Source of the DNA: an uncultured Synechococcaceae cyanobacterium
Lineage (GTDB): Bacteria > Cyanobacteriota > Cyanobacteriia > PCC-6307 > Cyanobiaceae
Assembly (NCBI GenBank): GCA_902573335.1
Contig: CACGJI010000002.1
Coordinates: 1-45,946 of the forward strand
Direction of reading: 5' to 3'
Length of the DNA: 45,946 nucleotides
Shown: piece after piece, positions 1 to 9,935 of the stretch
Layout of the letters: each line of letters opens with the position of its first letter
Position numbering within the stretch: position 1 is the first letter of the stretch
Position numbers and translations under genes: made by a program
The notes under the pieces: model-generated
The model's database searches: none
What the model was told of the DNA's origin: nothing
What the model saw: only the letters and a program-made list of their open reading frames with translations

Positions 1-2
1 TG

Positions 3-1733
3 GAGTGGTTCCAAGATATTGAGTCTATGCTTAATCACCATATAGCTGGTTTAGTAGGGCTAGGATCTTTAGCATGGGCTGGCCATTGTATTCATATCGG
101 AGCTCCTACTGCAGCTCTCTTAGATGCAATTGATGCAGGCTCTCCTTTAGTTATTAATGGCAAAGAAATAGCAACTATTGCAGATATGCCTATGCCGCAT
201 CAACTCTGCGATCCACAAATTATCGGTCAGATATTTCCAGGATTAGCAAGTGGTACAGGCAATTTCTTTAGTTTAAATTGGTTAGCCTTCTCAGACTTTC
301 TTACTTTCAAAGGTGGACTTAACCCTGTGACAGGAAGCTTGTGGATGACTGATGTTTCACATCATCATTTAGCTTTTGGTGTAATAGCTATAATCGGTGG
401 TCATATGTATAGAACCAATTATGGTATTGGTCATAGTATGAAAGAAATATTAGATTCACAACAAGGAGATCCAATATTATTCCCTGCTCCTAAAGGTCAT
501 CAAGGTCTTTTTGAGTTCATGGCAGAAAGTAGACATGCTCAGCTATCAGTAAACCTAGCGATGCTTGGATCAATAAGCATACTTGTATCTCATCATATGT
601 ATGCGATGCCTCCATATCCATATATAGCTACTGATTACATGACAGTTCTTGGATTATTTACCCATCACATGTGGATAGGTGGATTATTCATAGTAGGAGC
701 AGGCGCGCATGCTGGAATTGCAATGGTTAGAGATTATGATCCAGCAAAACATATTGATAACGTATTAGACAGAATCCTTAAAGCAAGAGACGCCTTAATC
801 AGTCACTTGAACTGGGTATGTATGTGGTTAGGATTCCATAGTTTCGGACTATATATTCACAACGATACTATGAGAGCTTTGGGTAGACCCCAAGATATGT
901 TTAGTGATTCTGCAATCCAACTTCAACCAATATTTGCTCAATGGGTTCAAAGCATTCAAGCTTCAGCTGTTGGTACTTCTATATTGGCTGGTACGGCAGA
1001 AGCTTTACCTCATAAAGCTATAAGTGAAGTATTTAATGGAAGTTTAGTTGAAGTAGGTGGAAAGGTTGCTATCGCTCCAATCCCCTTAGGAACTGCTGAT
1101 TTAATGATTCATCATATCCATGCATTCCAAATACACGTAACAGTTTTAATTCTTCTTAAAGGTGTTCTTTATGCAAGAAGCTCAAGATTGATACCTGATA
1201 AAGCATCATTAGGATTTAGATTTCCATGTGATGGTCCTGGCAGAGGAGGTACATGTCAAGTTTCTTCTTGGGATCATGTTTTCTTAGCACTCTTCTGGAT
1301 GTATAACTGCTTATCAATTGTTATTTTCCATTTTTCTTGGAAGATGCAAAGTGATGTTTGGGGACTAACTGGAGGTAACTTCGCTCAAAGTGCCATTACC
1401 ATTAATGGTTGGCTTAGAGACTTTTTATGGGCGCAAGCTTCTCAGGTTTTGACCAGTTATGGTTCAGCTATAAGTATGTATGGTTTGATGTTCTTAGGAG
1501 CACACTTTATCTGGGCATTTAGCTTAATGTTCTTATTCAGCGGTAGAGGTTACTGGCAAGAGCTGTTTGAGTCAATTGTTTGGGCTCATAACAAACTTAA
1601 AGTTGCTCCAACAATTCAACCAAGAGCACTATCAATTACTCAAGGTCGTGCGGTTGGTGTTACTCACTTCTTAGTAGGCGGTATCGCGACTACTTGGGCC
1701 TTCTTCCACGCTCGCCTTTTCGGCCTGGGCTAA
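3..1733 (+). CDS. psaA: Photosystem I P700 apoprotein A1 (PsaA), 5' truncated by window start
   Basis: Reading frame is open from base 3 ([17 protein letters not shown]...) upstream of the listed ATG; contains the [12 protein letters not shown] Fe-S ligand loop and ends ...[10 protein letters not shown], typical of PsaA. Confidence 0.97.
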   Translation, partial: EWFQDIESMLNHHIAGLVGLGSLAWAGHCIHIGAPTAALLDAIDAGSPLVINGKEIATIADMPMPHQLCDPQIIGQIFPGLASGTGNFFSLNWLAFSDFLTFKGGLNPVTGSLWMTDVSHHHLAFGVIAIIGGHMYRTNYGIGHSMKEILDSQQGDPILFPAPKGHQGLFEFMAESRHAQLSVNLAMLGSISILVSHHMYAMPPYPYIATDYMTVLGLFTHHMWIGGLFIVGAGAHAGIAMVRDYDPAKHIDNVLDRILKARDALISHLNWVCMWLGFHSFGLYIHNDTMRALGRPQDMFSDSAIQLQPIFAQWVQSIQASAVGTSILAGTAEALPHKAISEVFNGSLVEVGGKVAIAPIPLGTADLMIHHIHAFQIHVTVLILLKGVLYARSSRLIPDKASLGFRFPCDGPGRGGTCQVSSWDHVFLALFWMYNCLSIVIFHFSWKMQSDVWGLTGGNFAQSAITINGWLRDFLWAQASQVLTSYGSAISMYGLMFLGAHFIWAFSLMFLFSGRGYWQELFESIVWAHNKLKVAPTIQPRALSITQGRAVGVTHFLVGGIATTWAFFHARLFGLG

Positions 1734-1760
1734 TTACCTGAACTTCACCTTTTTAATTCA

Positions 1761-3989
1761 ATGGCAACAAAATTTCCATCATTTAACCAGGGTCTAGCTC
1801 AGGACCCTACAACCCGACGAATATGGTACGGAATAGCTACTGCTCACGACTTTGAAAGTCATGACGGTATGACCGAAGAAAAGCTTTATCAGAAGCTTTT
1901 CTCTACACATTTTGGTCATCTAGCAATAATCGCCCTCTGGGTGGCTGGAAACTTATTTCATATTGCTTGGCAAGGTAACTTCGAGCAATTTGTACTTGAT
2001 CCAACCCACGTACGTCCTATTGCTCATGCTATTTGGGATCCTCATTTCGGATCTGGTATCACAGAAGCAATGACACAAGCTGGAGCTAGTGGTCCAGTAA
2101 ACATAGCTTACTCAGGTCTCTATCATTGGTGGTACACAATTGGAATGAGAACTAATGAGCAACTCTTCCAAGCTTCAATATTCATGAGTATTTTGGCTTG
2201 TTGGACTCTATTTGCAGGTTGGTTACATTTACAGCCAAAATTCAGACCTTCTTTAGCGTGGTTTAAAAATGCAGAGTCAAGATTAAATCATCACTTAGCA
2301 GTCTTATTTGGTTTTAGTAGTATTGCTTGGACAGGTCATTTAGTTCATGTTGCTATACCTGAATCAAGAGGACAGCATGTAGGTTGGGATAATTGGTTAA
2401 CAGTCCTTCCACACCCTGCAGGATTAGCTCCTTTCTTTACTTTAAACTGGGGAGCATATGCTCAAAATCCTGATTCTCTAGACCAAGTATTTGGAACAGC
2501 TGAGGGAGCTGGAACAGCAATCTTTACTTTCTTAGGTGGTCTACATCCTCAAAGTGAAGCATTATGGCTTACTGATATTGCGCATCATCATATTGCGATT
2601 GGAACAGTTTTTGTAATTGCTGGTCATATGTATAGAAATACTTTTGGTATTGGTCATAGCCTCAAAGAAATTACAGAAGCTCATAATACAAGACACCCTA
2701 ATGATCCTCATAAAGGTAGTTTCGGAATTAATCATGATGGAATTTACGAAACTGTAAATAATTCACTACATTTCCAACTTGGACTAGCATTAGCATCACT
2801 TGGTGTAGCAACTTCTCTTGTAGCGCAACATATGGGTGCACTTCCTTCTTACGCTTTTATTGCCAGGGACTACACTACACAATCTGCTTTATATAGTCAT
2901 CATCAGTACATAGCAATGTTCTTGATGGTTGGTGCATTTGCACACGGAGCTATTTTCTTTGTAAGAGATTATGATCCTGAATTAAATAAAGATAATGTAT
3001 TAGCAAGAGTTCTTGGAACAAAGGAAGCTTTGATAAGTCACCTTAGTTGGGTAACTATGTTGCTAGGATTCCACACTCTTGGAATTTATGTTCATAACGA
3101 CGTTGTTGTAGCTTTTGGTAACCCTGAAAAGCAAATTCTAATTGAGCCAGTATTTGCTCAATTCGTTCAAGCCGCTCAAGGTAAGATGATGTACGGCTTT
3201 AACGCTTTATTATCTGATCCTACAAGTTCAGCAAGTCTCGCTGCTAATTCATTACCAGGTAATCATTACTGGATGGATCTTATTAATAGACAAGATGCAT
3301 TAAGTGCTTTCTTACCTATCGGTCCTGCAGATTTCTTAGTCCACCATGCTATCGCTTTAGGTCTTCATACAACTGCTTTAATCCTTATTAAAGGTGCACT
3401 AGATGCTAGAGGAACTAAATTAATTCCTGATAAGAAAGATTTAGGATATGCATTCCCTTGCGATGGTCCCGGACGTGGAGGTACTTGTGATAGTTCATCT
3501 TGGGACGCCATGTACTTAGCTATGTTCTGGGCATTAAATTTAATAGCATGGGTAACTTTCTACTGGCATTGGAAACACCTAGCAATATGGCAGGGTAATG
3601 TTGCGCAATTTAATGAATCAGGAACTTATCTAATGGGTTGGTTCAGAGATTATCTCTGGTTAAATTCTGCTCAACTTATTAACGGATATAATCCATTCGG
3701 AGTTAACTCTTTATCTCCTTGGGCCTGGATGTTCCTATTCGGTCACTTAGTTTGGGCTACTGGTTTTATGTTCTTAATATCATGGCGTGGTTACTGGCAA
3801 GAATTAATTGAAACATTAGTTTGGGCACATCAGCGTACTCCAATAGCTAACCTTGTTGGCTGGAGAGATAAGCCAGTTGCACTTTCAATTGTTCAAGCTA
3901 GATTAGTTGGACTTGCACATTTCACGATTGGAAACATACTTACATTTGGTGCATTTGTTATCGCATCAACTTCAGGTAAGTTTGGTTAA
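1761..3989 (+). CDS. psaB: Photosystem I P700 apoprotein A2 (PsaB)
   Basis: 742 aa, starts [24 protein letters not shown], contains [19 protein letters not shown]; 27 nt downstream of psaA. Confidence 0.98.
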   Translation: MATKFPSFNQGLAQDPTTRRIWYGIATAHDFESHDGMTEEKLYQKLFSTHFGHLAIIALWVAGNLFHIAWQGNFEQFVLDPTHVRPIAHAIWDPHFGSGITEAMTQAGASGPVNIAYSGLYHWWYTIGMRTNEQLFQASIFMSILACWTLFAGWLHLQPKFRPSLAWFKNAESRLNHHLAVLFGFSSIAWTGHLVHVAIPESRGQHVGWDNWLTVLPHPAGLAPFFTLNWGAYAQNPDSLDQVFGTAEGAGTAIFTFLGGLHPQSEALWLTDIAHHHIAIGTVFVIAGHMYRNTFGIGHSLKEITEAHNTRHPNDPHKGSFGINHDGIYETVNNSLHFQLGLALASLGVATSLVAQHMGALPSYAFIARDYTTQSALYSHHQYIAMFLMVGAFAHGAIFFVRDYDPELNKDNVLARVLGTKEALISHLSWVTMLLGFHTLGIYVHNDVVVAFGNPEKQILIEPVFAQFVQAAQGKMMYGFNALLSDPTSSASLAANSLPGNHYWMDLINRQDALSAFLPIGPADFLVHHAIALGLHTTALILIKGALDARGTKLIPDKKDLGYAFPCDGPGRGGTCDSSSWDAMYLAMFWALNLIAWVTFYWHWKHLAIWQGNVAQFNESGTYLMGWFRDYLWLNSAQLINGYNPFGVNSLSPWAWMFLFGHLVWATGFMFLISWRGYWQELIETLVWAHQRTPIANLVGWRDKPVALSIVQARLVGLAHFTIGNILTFGAFVIASTSGKFG

Positions 3990-4007
3990 ATTTTCCATAA
4001 ATAATTT

Positions 4008-4038
4008 AAATCACCACGTTTGTGGTGATTTTTTTTGT
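4008..4038 (+). terminator. Rho-independent terminator downstream of psaB
   Basis: Perfect hairpin AAATCACCAC-GTTT-GTGGTGATTT followed by a T run. Confidence 0.85.
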
Positions 4039-4092
4039 TTAATTTTAGTGTTCTAAATTAAGTTAAAATTATATAATTATTATTAAATATAA

Positions 4093-5055
4093 ATGTCAGA
4101 TATTAAACAATTAATTTCTATTATCGTCCCTGTTTTCAATGAAAGTGAGAGTATTGGTTTTTTATTGGATGAAGTTATAAATGTAATGTCATTTCATAAA
4201 TATAATTTTGAATTGATTGTTGTAAATGATGGTTCTAAAGATAATACTCATCAAGTTTTAAAGCAACTAACTCTCAAAATTAAAGAATTGTCAGTAATTT
4301 CCCTTCGCAAAAATTATGGTCAAACTGCAGCAATGTCAGCTGGCTTTGATAATTCTAAGGGTGATATTGTTATTACTTTGGATGGTGATTTACAGAATGA
4401 TCCAAATGATATTCCTTTATTAATTTCAGAAATAAATAAAGGTTATGATTTGGTTTGTGGTTGGAGGTTTGATAGAAAAGATAAATTAATCAATAGAAAG
4501 ATACCATCAAAAATAGCGAATAAGTTAATAGCTAACGTTACAGGTTTGAAGTTGCATGACTATGGTTGCTCATTAAAGGCGTTTAAGAAAGAAATAATAG
4601 AAGATATAAAGTTATATGGGGAACTTCATAGGTTTTTGCCTGTTTTAGCAAATATTGAAGGTGCAAGAATTAAAGAAATTAAAGTAAATCATAGGAGCAG
4701 GCAATATGGATCTAGTAAATATGGAATTGATAGAACTTTTAGAGTTTTAATGGATTTACTAACTGTTTGGTTTATGACTAAATTTTTAACAAGACCGATG
4801 TATGGATTTGGTTTTGTTGGAATTATAAGTATTTTCTTTAGCCTTGCGATAAGTTCTTATTTGATAGTTTTAAAAATAATGGGAGAGGATATTGGAAATC
4901 GTCCGTTGCTGATGTTTGCATTAATATTAGGAATTGCTGGTGTTCAATTATTTAGCTTTGGATTATTGAGCGAACTTTTAATTAGGACATATCATGAAAG
5001 TCAAAGTCGTCCAATTTACAGAATTAGATCAATAAACAGTGCTAAGCAAAATTGA
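4093..5055 (+). CDS. Family 2 glycosyltransferase (DPM/GtrB-like) with two C-terminal TM helices
   Basis: N-terminal SIIVPVFNESESI, VVNDGSKDNT, LDGDLQNDP motifs; hydrophobic C-terminal segments. Confidence 0.9.
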   Translation: MSDIKQLISIIVPVFNESESIGFLLDEVINVMSFHKYNFELIVVNDGSKDNTHQVLKQLTLKIKELSVISLRKNYGQTAAMSAGFDNSKGDIVITLDGDLQNDPNDIPLLISEINKGYDLVCGWRFDRKDKLINRKIPSKIANKLIANVTGLKLHDYGCSLKAFKKEIIEDIKLYGELHRFLPVLANIEGARIKEIKVNHRSRQYGSSKYGIDRTFRVLMDLLTVWFMTKFLTRPMYGFGFVGIISIFFSLAISSYLIVLKIMGEDIGNRPLLMFALILGIAGVQLFSFGLLSELLIRTYHESQSRPIYRIRSINSAKQN

Positions 5056-5059
5056 TTGT

Positions 5060-5452
5060 TTACTTGAACTGTCTTATTAATAAAGCTGAAATTTCAACGA
5101 TTTCAGGAGAAATATCTCTTAAGCCTTTTCGTAAAATTGGTAATGTTGATTTATCAGCCAATTCTCCCGCAATTTTTAATGCCTTTAATTTATTTTCTGT
5201 ATCACCCTGAAAAAGACTAATCATTTTATTTCTTTGAGAATTTTTATAAAATACTGAGTACTTTTTTTCTTCGTGATTGTATAAATAACTATTTTTTTTA
5301 GATAGAAATTTATTATTACTTTTTTTATTTTTCTCTAATTTAATAGAATTTAAATTGCTTTGATTTATTAACTTTTTAAAGCTTCTTTTTTTAAAAACTA
5401 GAAGTAATATTCCTATAAAAATAATAAGTAAAATTGCGAAAAAATTTAACAT
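5060..5452 (-). CDS. Small membrane-anchored protein with a HEAT-repeat-like C-terminus
   Basis: N-terminal hydrophobic helix, Lys/Asn-rich linker, C-terminal NKLKALKIAGELADKSTLPILRKGLRDISPEIVEISALLIRQ resembling a HEAT repeat. Confidence 0.6.
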   Translation of the reverse strand: MLNFFAILLIIFIGILLLVFKKRSFKKLINQSNLNSIKLEKNKKSNNKFLSKKNSYLYNHEEKKYSVFYKNSQRNKMISLFQGDTENKLKALKIAGELADKSTLPILRKGLRDISPEIVEISALLIRQFK

Positions 5453-5544
5453 GTAAAAAGTTAATAATTTTTATATCATCCAGTAATAAAATTAACATTA
5501 TTTAGCTGATAAATACTAAAGTGTTTAAAGAAGTTTAAAGAACT

Positions 5545-5658
5545 ATGCCATCTGATTTACCAAGTCTTTTACCCTCAATTTTTGTTCCATTAATTGGTAT
5601 AGCAATGCCTGCTGTTTTTATCGTATTGATTGGAAGATTAATTACAGCAACTGAATAA
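5545..5658 (+). CDS. psaI: Photosystem I subunit VIII (PsaI), 37 aa
   Basis: Not in the ORF track (too short). ATG at 5545, TAA ends 5658: MPSDLPSLLPSIFVPLIGIAMPAVFIVLIGRLITATE; single TM helix, immediately upstream of psaL. Confidence 0.85.
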   Translation: MPSDLPSLLPSIFVPLIGIAMPAVFIVLIGRLITATE

Positions 5659-5685
5659 ATTATCAAACCCTAAACTATTAAAAAA

Positions 5686-6285
5686 ATGAGCGACTTTCAA
5701 AAATCATTCTCTGAATCAACAAGTTCTATTAAGTTTGATGAGAAATACATAGATACTTCTGTACAACCAAATGATATTGGCGTAGCAGAACAATGGGCAG
5801 TAAAAACAGTTGCTGATCCTTGTGTTGGTAATTTAGCTACTCCAGTTAATAGTGGTTATTTTACAAAAGCCTTTATAAATAATTTACCTTTTTACAGAGA
5901 AGGTATTTCCCCTAATTTTAGAGGTTTAGAAACTGGAGCAGCTTTTGGATATCTTCTATACGGACCTTTTACCATGACTGGCCCATTAAGAAATTCTGAA
6001 TTTGCTCTAACAGCTGGACTTCTCGCTACTATTGGAGCTGTTCATATTTTGACAGCACTTTTTGTTCTATACAATGCACCTGGTAAAACACCTAATGTTC
6101 AACCTCCAGATGCGACTGTTAATAATCCGCCAAAGGACTTATTTACAAGAGCTGGGTGGGCTGATTTTACAAGTGGATTTTGGTTAGGAGGATGTGGAGG
6201 AGCTGTTTTTGCGTGGTTACTTGTTGGGACATTACACTTAGATACCATAATGCCAATCATTAAAAATATTTGGACTGCTGGTTAA
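5686..6285 (+). CDS. psaL: Photosystem I subunit XI (PsaL)
   Basis: 199 aa with [48 protein letters not shown], diagnostic of PsaL. Confidence 0.96.
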   Translation: MSDFQKSFSESTSSIKFDEKYIDTSVQPNDIGVAEQWAVKTVADPCVGNLATPVNSGYFTKAFINNLPFYREGISPNFRGLETGAAFGYLLYGPFTMTGPLRNSEFALTAGLLATIGAVHILTALFVLYNAPGKTPNVQPPDATVNNPPKDLFTRAGWADFTSGFWLGGCGGAVFAWLLVGTLHLDTIMPIIKNIWTAG

Positions 6286-6349
6286 TTTCTAAATAAAAGA
6301 ATAATTAATATTTTAATTTAATTTAAAATTTAAAGGTGAGCTCTATTAA

Positions 6350-7108
6350 TTAACGTATAGTGCGGTCCCATCTATAATTTCTAACTACTCTTCCTGCCGA
6401 AATTAGTTTAGATTTATAATGCAATGAGATTTTATCATTAGACTTTTTTAGGGTATCTAATCCTATTCCATTTCTGCCAAAATCCATTCCAGAGCTATGG
6501 TAATAGAATCCGTCTCCTTTGTAGATTCCAATATGATCACATTTTTTTTCATTTCCAAAAAATAAAAGATCGCCAGGTCTTAAAGCCGTATACGATTCTT
6601 TGTAATCAAAAAGGTGCTTACAAAAACTTTTTATTTGAAAAGAGTCTCGAGGTATATAAATTTGATGCTTGAAAAAAGCAGTCTGAATTAATCCAGAACA
6701 ATCAAAATTGGGTCCCAATGTACCTCCCCAAAGATATTCATTATTCAACTCAGATTGATCCTTGATCCATTTTAAGATTGAGTTAACTTTATCTTTTATA
6801 AAGAAGTGTTCATTTTCTAAACTGTTATTTTTTTTGAATTCGTATTTCTCAATAATTAATCCATCTAAATTTATCCAACAGACGTAACCATCTTCATATA
6901 GTTGAACTGGTATTCTTGAAAATTTATGGATGTTTTGGTAAATATTTGGATAAATAAGCCTAAAAATTCTATTTTTAAATATTTCAGTAACTAATTTATC
7001 TTCTGTTTCATTTTGATATCCCGAAATATTAACTTTTAATTGCCACCAAATAGTTTTTGAAAAATTAGTTTGTTTAAATAATGAGATAGGATTTTTATAA
7101 ATTTCCAT
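6350..7108 (-). CDS. NlpC/P60-family cell-wall peptidase
   Basis: EYLWGGTLGPNFDCSGLIQTAF (catalytic Cys), LRPGDLLFFG, CDHIGIYKGDGFYYHSSG (catalytic His region). Confidence 0.9.
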   Translation of the reverse strand: MEIYKNPISLFKQTNFSKTIWWQLKVNISGYQNETEDKLVTEIFKNRIFRLIYPNIYQNIHKFSRIPVQLYEDGYVCWINLDGLIIEKYEFKKNNSLENEHFFIKDKVNSILKWIKDQSELNNEYLWGGTLGPNFDCSGLIQTAFFKHQIYIPRDSFQIKSFCKHLFDYKESYTALRPGDLLFFGNEKKCDHIGIYKGDGFYYHSSGMDFGRNGIGLDTLKKSNDKISLHYKSKLISAGRVVRNYRWDRTIR

Positions 7109-7111
7109 ACA

Positions 7112-8020
7112 ATGTCCTTTTACTATTTAAGTCAGGAGATGGGTCTAGCCTTAAATGATATTTTAAGGAAAGTATGCTCTCATAATAAAGATTTTTCAAG
7201 AGAAGATATTTCGATAACTTGGATTAATTATAAAAGTGAAAATAAAAGTGTATTTAAAGGTTTTGGAACTGGCATTAATAACAAAAAAATGGTTTACCCT
7301 GCCAGCATAGTCAAGTTGGTTTATGGCCTTGCTGCATTTTATTGGATTAAAAAAGGAAGTTTATTATTATCAGATGAAATTATTGATGCTGTAAGAAAAA
7401 TGTTGTTTTTCTCCAGTAACAATGCAACAAGTTTTTTAATTGATTTAATTACTGGAACAACAAGTGGACCTTGTATTGAAGGCGAACTATGGGAAAATTG
7501 GAAATACCAAAGAAGTATAATAAATGATTGGCTAAATGATTTAAATTGGGAAGAATTGGTCGGTATAAATTGCTGTCAGAAGACCTGGGATGATGGACCA
7601 TTTGGTCGTGAGAAAGAATTTTATGGAAAAGATAACAATAATAGAAACGCTATGAATTCTGATTCAGCTGCAAGGGTTTTGGAGGAAATTATGATTCATA
7701 TTGATTATCAAGAGAATGATTTAAATTTGCGAAGTTTTTTAAAAAGAAATTTAAATAAAGTTGTTCTTAAAAACGATTCTCTTAATCAAATAGATGGTTT
7801 TTTGGGCGAAGGATTACCAGAAAGCATTAATCTTTGGAGTAAAGCAGGTTTAATGTCTGAAGTTAGACATGACTCAGCTTGGTGGATTAATAATCAATCT
7901 CTACAAACTTTATTAGTAGTTTTTTGTAATGGAGAAAAATATTCCAAAGATTCTTCCCTTTTACCGTTTATAGCAAAAGAAGTATACGATTTTAATAAGA
8001 GATATACTATCGAGGACTAA
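7112..8020 (+). CDS. Class A beta-lactamase-fold serine hydrolase
   Basis: SxxK-like motif (YPASIVKLVYG), SxN-like motif (FFSSNNATSFLID), KxG-like motif (LWSKAGLMSEVRHDSAW). Confidence 0.75.
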   Translation: MSFYYLSQEMGLALNDILRKVCSHNKDFSREDISITWINYKSENKSVFKGFGTGINNKKMVYPASIVKLVYGLAAFYWIKKGSLLLSDEIIDAVRKMLFFSSNNATSFLIDLITGTTSGPCIEGELWENWKYQRSIINDWLNDLNWEELVGINCCQKTWDDGPFGREKEFYGKDNNNRNAMNSDSAARVLEEIMIHIDYQENDLNLRSFLKRNLNKVVLKNDSLNQIDGFLGEGLPESINLWSKAGLMSEVRHDSAWWINNQSLQTLLVVFCNGEKYSKDSSLLPFIAKEVYDFNKRYTIED

Positions 8021-8229
8021 AGTGAATCTTCTAAGAAATTGGAATCTAATTTGTCAGTATACGCTTCATAAGGTAGCATCATCACTTCTTCAAAATCTAA
8101 ATCGTTCATAATCCATTCTCTATATTCTGCTAACAAACTTTTTCTATCTTCATTATCTAATTCATAAATACGCAATGCGGTATCTTTAAAATTTTCTTTT
8201 ATTAAATTTTCAATTTCTTTCTTCATCAT
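8017..8229 (-). CDS. Small acidic conserved hypothetical protein
   Basis: 70 aa ORF starting 1 nt after the stop of the upstream recombinase-like gene; highly acidic. Confidence 0.6.
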   Translation of the reverse strand: MMKKEIENLIKENFKDTALRIYELDNEDRKSLLAEYREWIMNDLDFEEVMMLPYEAYTDKLDSNFLEDSL

Positions 8230-8230
8230 T

Positions 8231-8905
8231 TTATGTTAATTCTCCCTCCAAAATCACTCTCCTAATTGTTGATAATGCAATTCCAGTTTGTGTTCTGATT
8301 GATCGATATGAATTCCCTTCATTACGCAATCTGATTACTAAAGATTCTTTTAAAGGACTTATTTTGGGCCTGCCTCCCAAATTATTTCCTGATAATTTTC
8401 TGCGTAATAGTTGTTCTTTTTTTCTTTCACCTAAACTTTTGTCTTCTAAATTATCTAATTCATATAAAATCTTAAAAATTGAAGAATTTGCATTAGAAGA
8501 TTTATTAGCAGCAAAAAAACCAGTCAAAGTTCGCAATTGAATATCTTTATTAATAAGTTTATTTATTGTTATCAAACAGTCTTTTTTATTTTTAAATGCT
8601 CGATCAAGCTGAGTTATTATTAATTGATCGCCTTTTGATAAGGAATTTATAGCTTTATTGAGTTGGGGTTTGATTTCTTCATCTAAACTTATAAATTCAG
8701 AGAAAACTAAACTGCAACCCTCTTCCTTCAAAATTTTTATTTGCTCTTCTAAATATTCATATTCGTTATGAGTAGCCCTTGCATAACCTATTGCTTTAGA
8801 GTTTTTATTTTTTTCCGATAATAAAATACGTTTTCTTTTGAATTTAAAAGTCAATGTTTTATTACATATATTTTTTACTGTATCAAAAAATAATAAAAAA
8901 AACAC
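8231..8905 (-). CDS. Serine recombinase/resolvase-family protein with C-terminal HTH; probably degenerate catalytic site
   Basis: AIGYARATHNEYEYLEEQIKILKEEGCSLVFSEF...GDQLIITQLDRAF... matches the resolvase N-terminal domain; GRPKISPLKESLVIRLRNEGNSYRSIRTQTGIALSTIRRVI is a Hin-type HTH. Thr sits at the expected catalytic Ser position. Start codon uncertain. Confidence 0.75.
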   Translation of the reverse strand: MFFLLFFDTVKNICNKTLTFKFKRKRILLSEKNKNSKAIGYARATHNEYEYLEEQIKILKEEGCSLVFSEFISLDEEIKPQLNKAINSLSKGDQLIITQLDRAFKNKKDCLITINKLINKDIQLRTLTGFFAANKSSNANSSIFKILYELDNLEDKSLGERKKEQLLRRKLSGNNLGGRPKISPLKESLVIRLRNEGNSYRSIRTQTGIALSTIRRVILEGELT

Positions 8906-9197
8906 TTTTTAGTACAAAATAGTAAAGCTATGAACATTTTTGAAGCCATATTTTTGAAAGTAGTACGTTCTGATATCTGTATTAAAAATAACGTTATGAA
9001 ATCTGATTTAAATTTAGTTAATGGAACAAAAACGTTGTGTAACGAGTTAATTTAATTAAGATTTTCTAAACTGCAGAAGAATTAGTTGAATTCATTTATT
9101 TATTTACTTCTGTTGAATGAGCTTCATCTTTGAAATTATAAATAGTTAATTCATTTTGTTTTTAGTAAAATAAAATTACAGGTCAAGAATATTTAAT

Positions 9198-9935
9198 GTG
9201 ACTAATAATCCTAATAGTTTAATTTCAAAACCTGAATGGTTAAGGGTCAAAGCTCCACAAGTTGAGCGAATTGGTAATACTGCAAATTTATTAAATGATT
9301 TAAATCTCAATACTGTATGTCAAGAAGCAAGCTGTCCAAATATCGGCGAATGTTTTGCTAGTGGAACTGCAACTTTCCTCATAATGGGTCCTGGTTGCAC
9401 TAGGGCATGTCCATATTGCGATATTGATTTTGATAGATCTAAGAGAGACTTAGACCCAACTGAACCATATCGTCTAGCCGAAGCTGTTTTTAGAATGAAG
9501 CTTAAGCATGTTGTAATCACATCAGTTAACAGAGACGATCTTGAGGATGGTGGCGCATCTCAATTTTTTCAATGTGTTCATCAAATAAGAGAAAAATCTC
9601 CTGAAACTACTATTGAGCTTTTAATTCCTGATTTTTGTGGCAACTGGAAAGCTCTCGAAAAAGTTCTTGATTCGAATCCAAACGTTTTAAACCATAATAT
9701 TGAGACTGTGCCTTCGCTATATAAAAAAGTAAGACCTCAGGGTAAATATGAAAGAACTCTTGAGTTACTTAAAAGAACCAGAGAATATTCTCCCAAAATT
9801 TATACAAAGTCAGGCCTCATGCTTGGTTTAGGTGAAAAAGACGAGGAGGTCTTAAGTTTGCTTAAGGATTTAAAAAGTAATTTCGTTGATATTGTTACTA
9901 TTGGCCAATATTTATCTCCTGGCCCTAATCATTGA
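9198..9935 (+). CDS. lipA: Lipoyl synthase, 3' truncated at the junction with glyA
   Basis: [12 protein letters not shown] auxiliary cluster motif and CTRACPYC radical SAM motif. Ends ...[11 protein letters not shown], lacking the usual ~50 C-terminal residues including the RSSY motif. GTG start. Confidence 0.9.
   Translation: MTNNPNSLISKPEWLRVKAPQVERIGNTANLLNDLNLNTVCQEASCPNIGECFASGTATFLIMGPGCTRACPYCDIDFDRSKRDLDPTEPYRLAEAVFRMKLKHVVITSVNRDDLEDGGASQFFQCVHQIREKSPETTIELLIPDFCGNWKALEKVLDSNPNVLNHNIETVPSLYKKVRPQGKYERTLELLKRTREYSPKIYTKSGLMLGLGEKDEEVLSLLKDLKSNFVDIVTIGQYLSPGPNH

Noticed and set aside
27-3989. Large-scale similarity between the first two genes (possible duplication)
   Set aside because: psaA and psaB are ancient paralogues; ordinary.
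8231-8905. Serine recombinase as evidence for an active mobile element or invertible switch
   Set aside because: No flanking inverted repeats, attachment-site-like duplications, transposase or cargo genes visible, and the catalytic Ser appears replaced.
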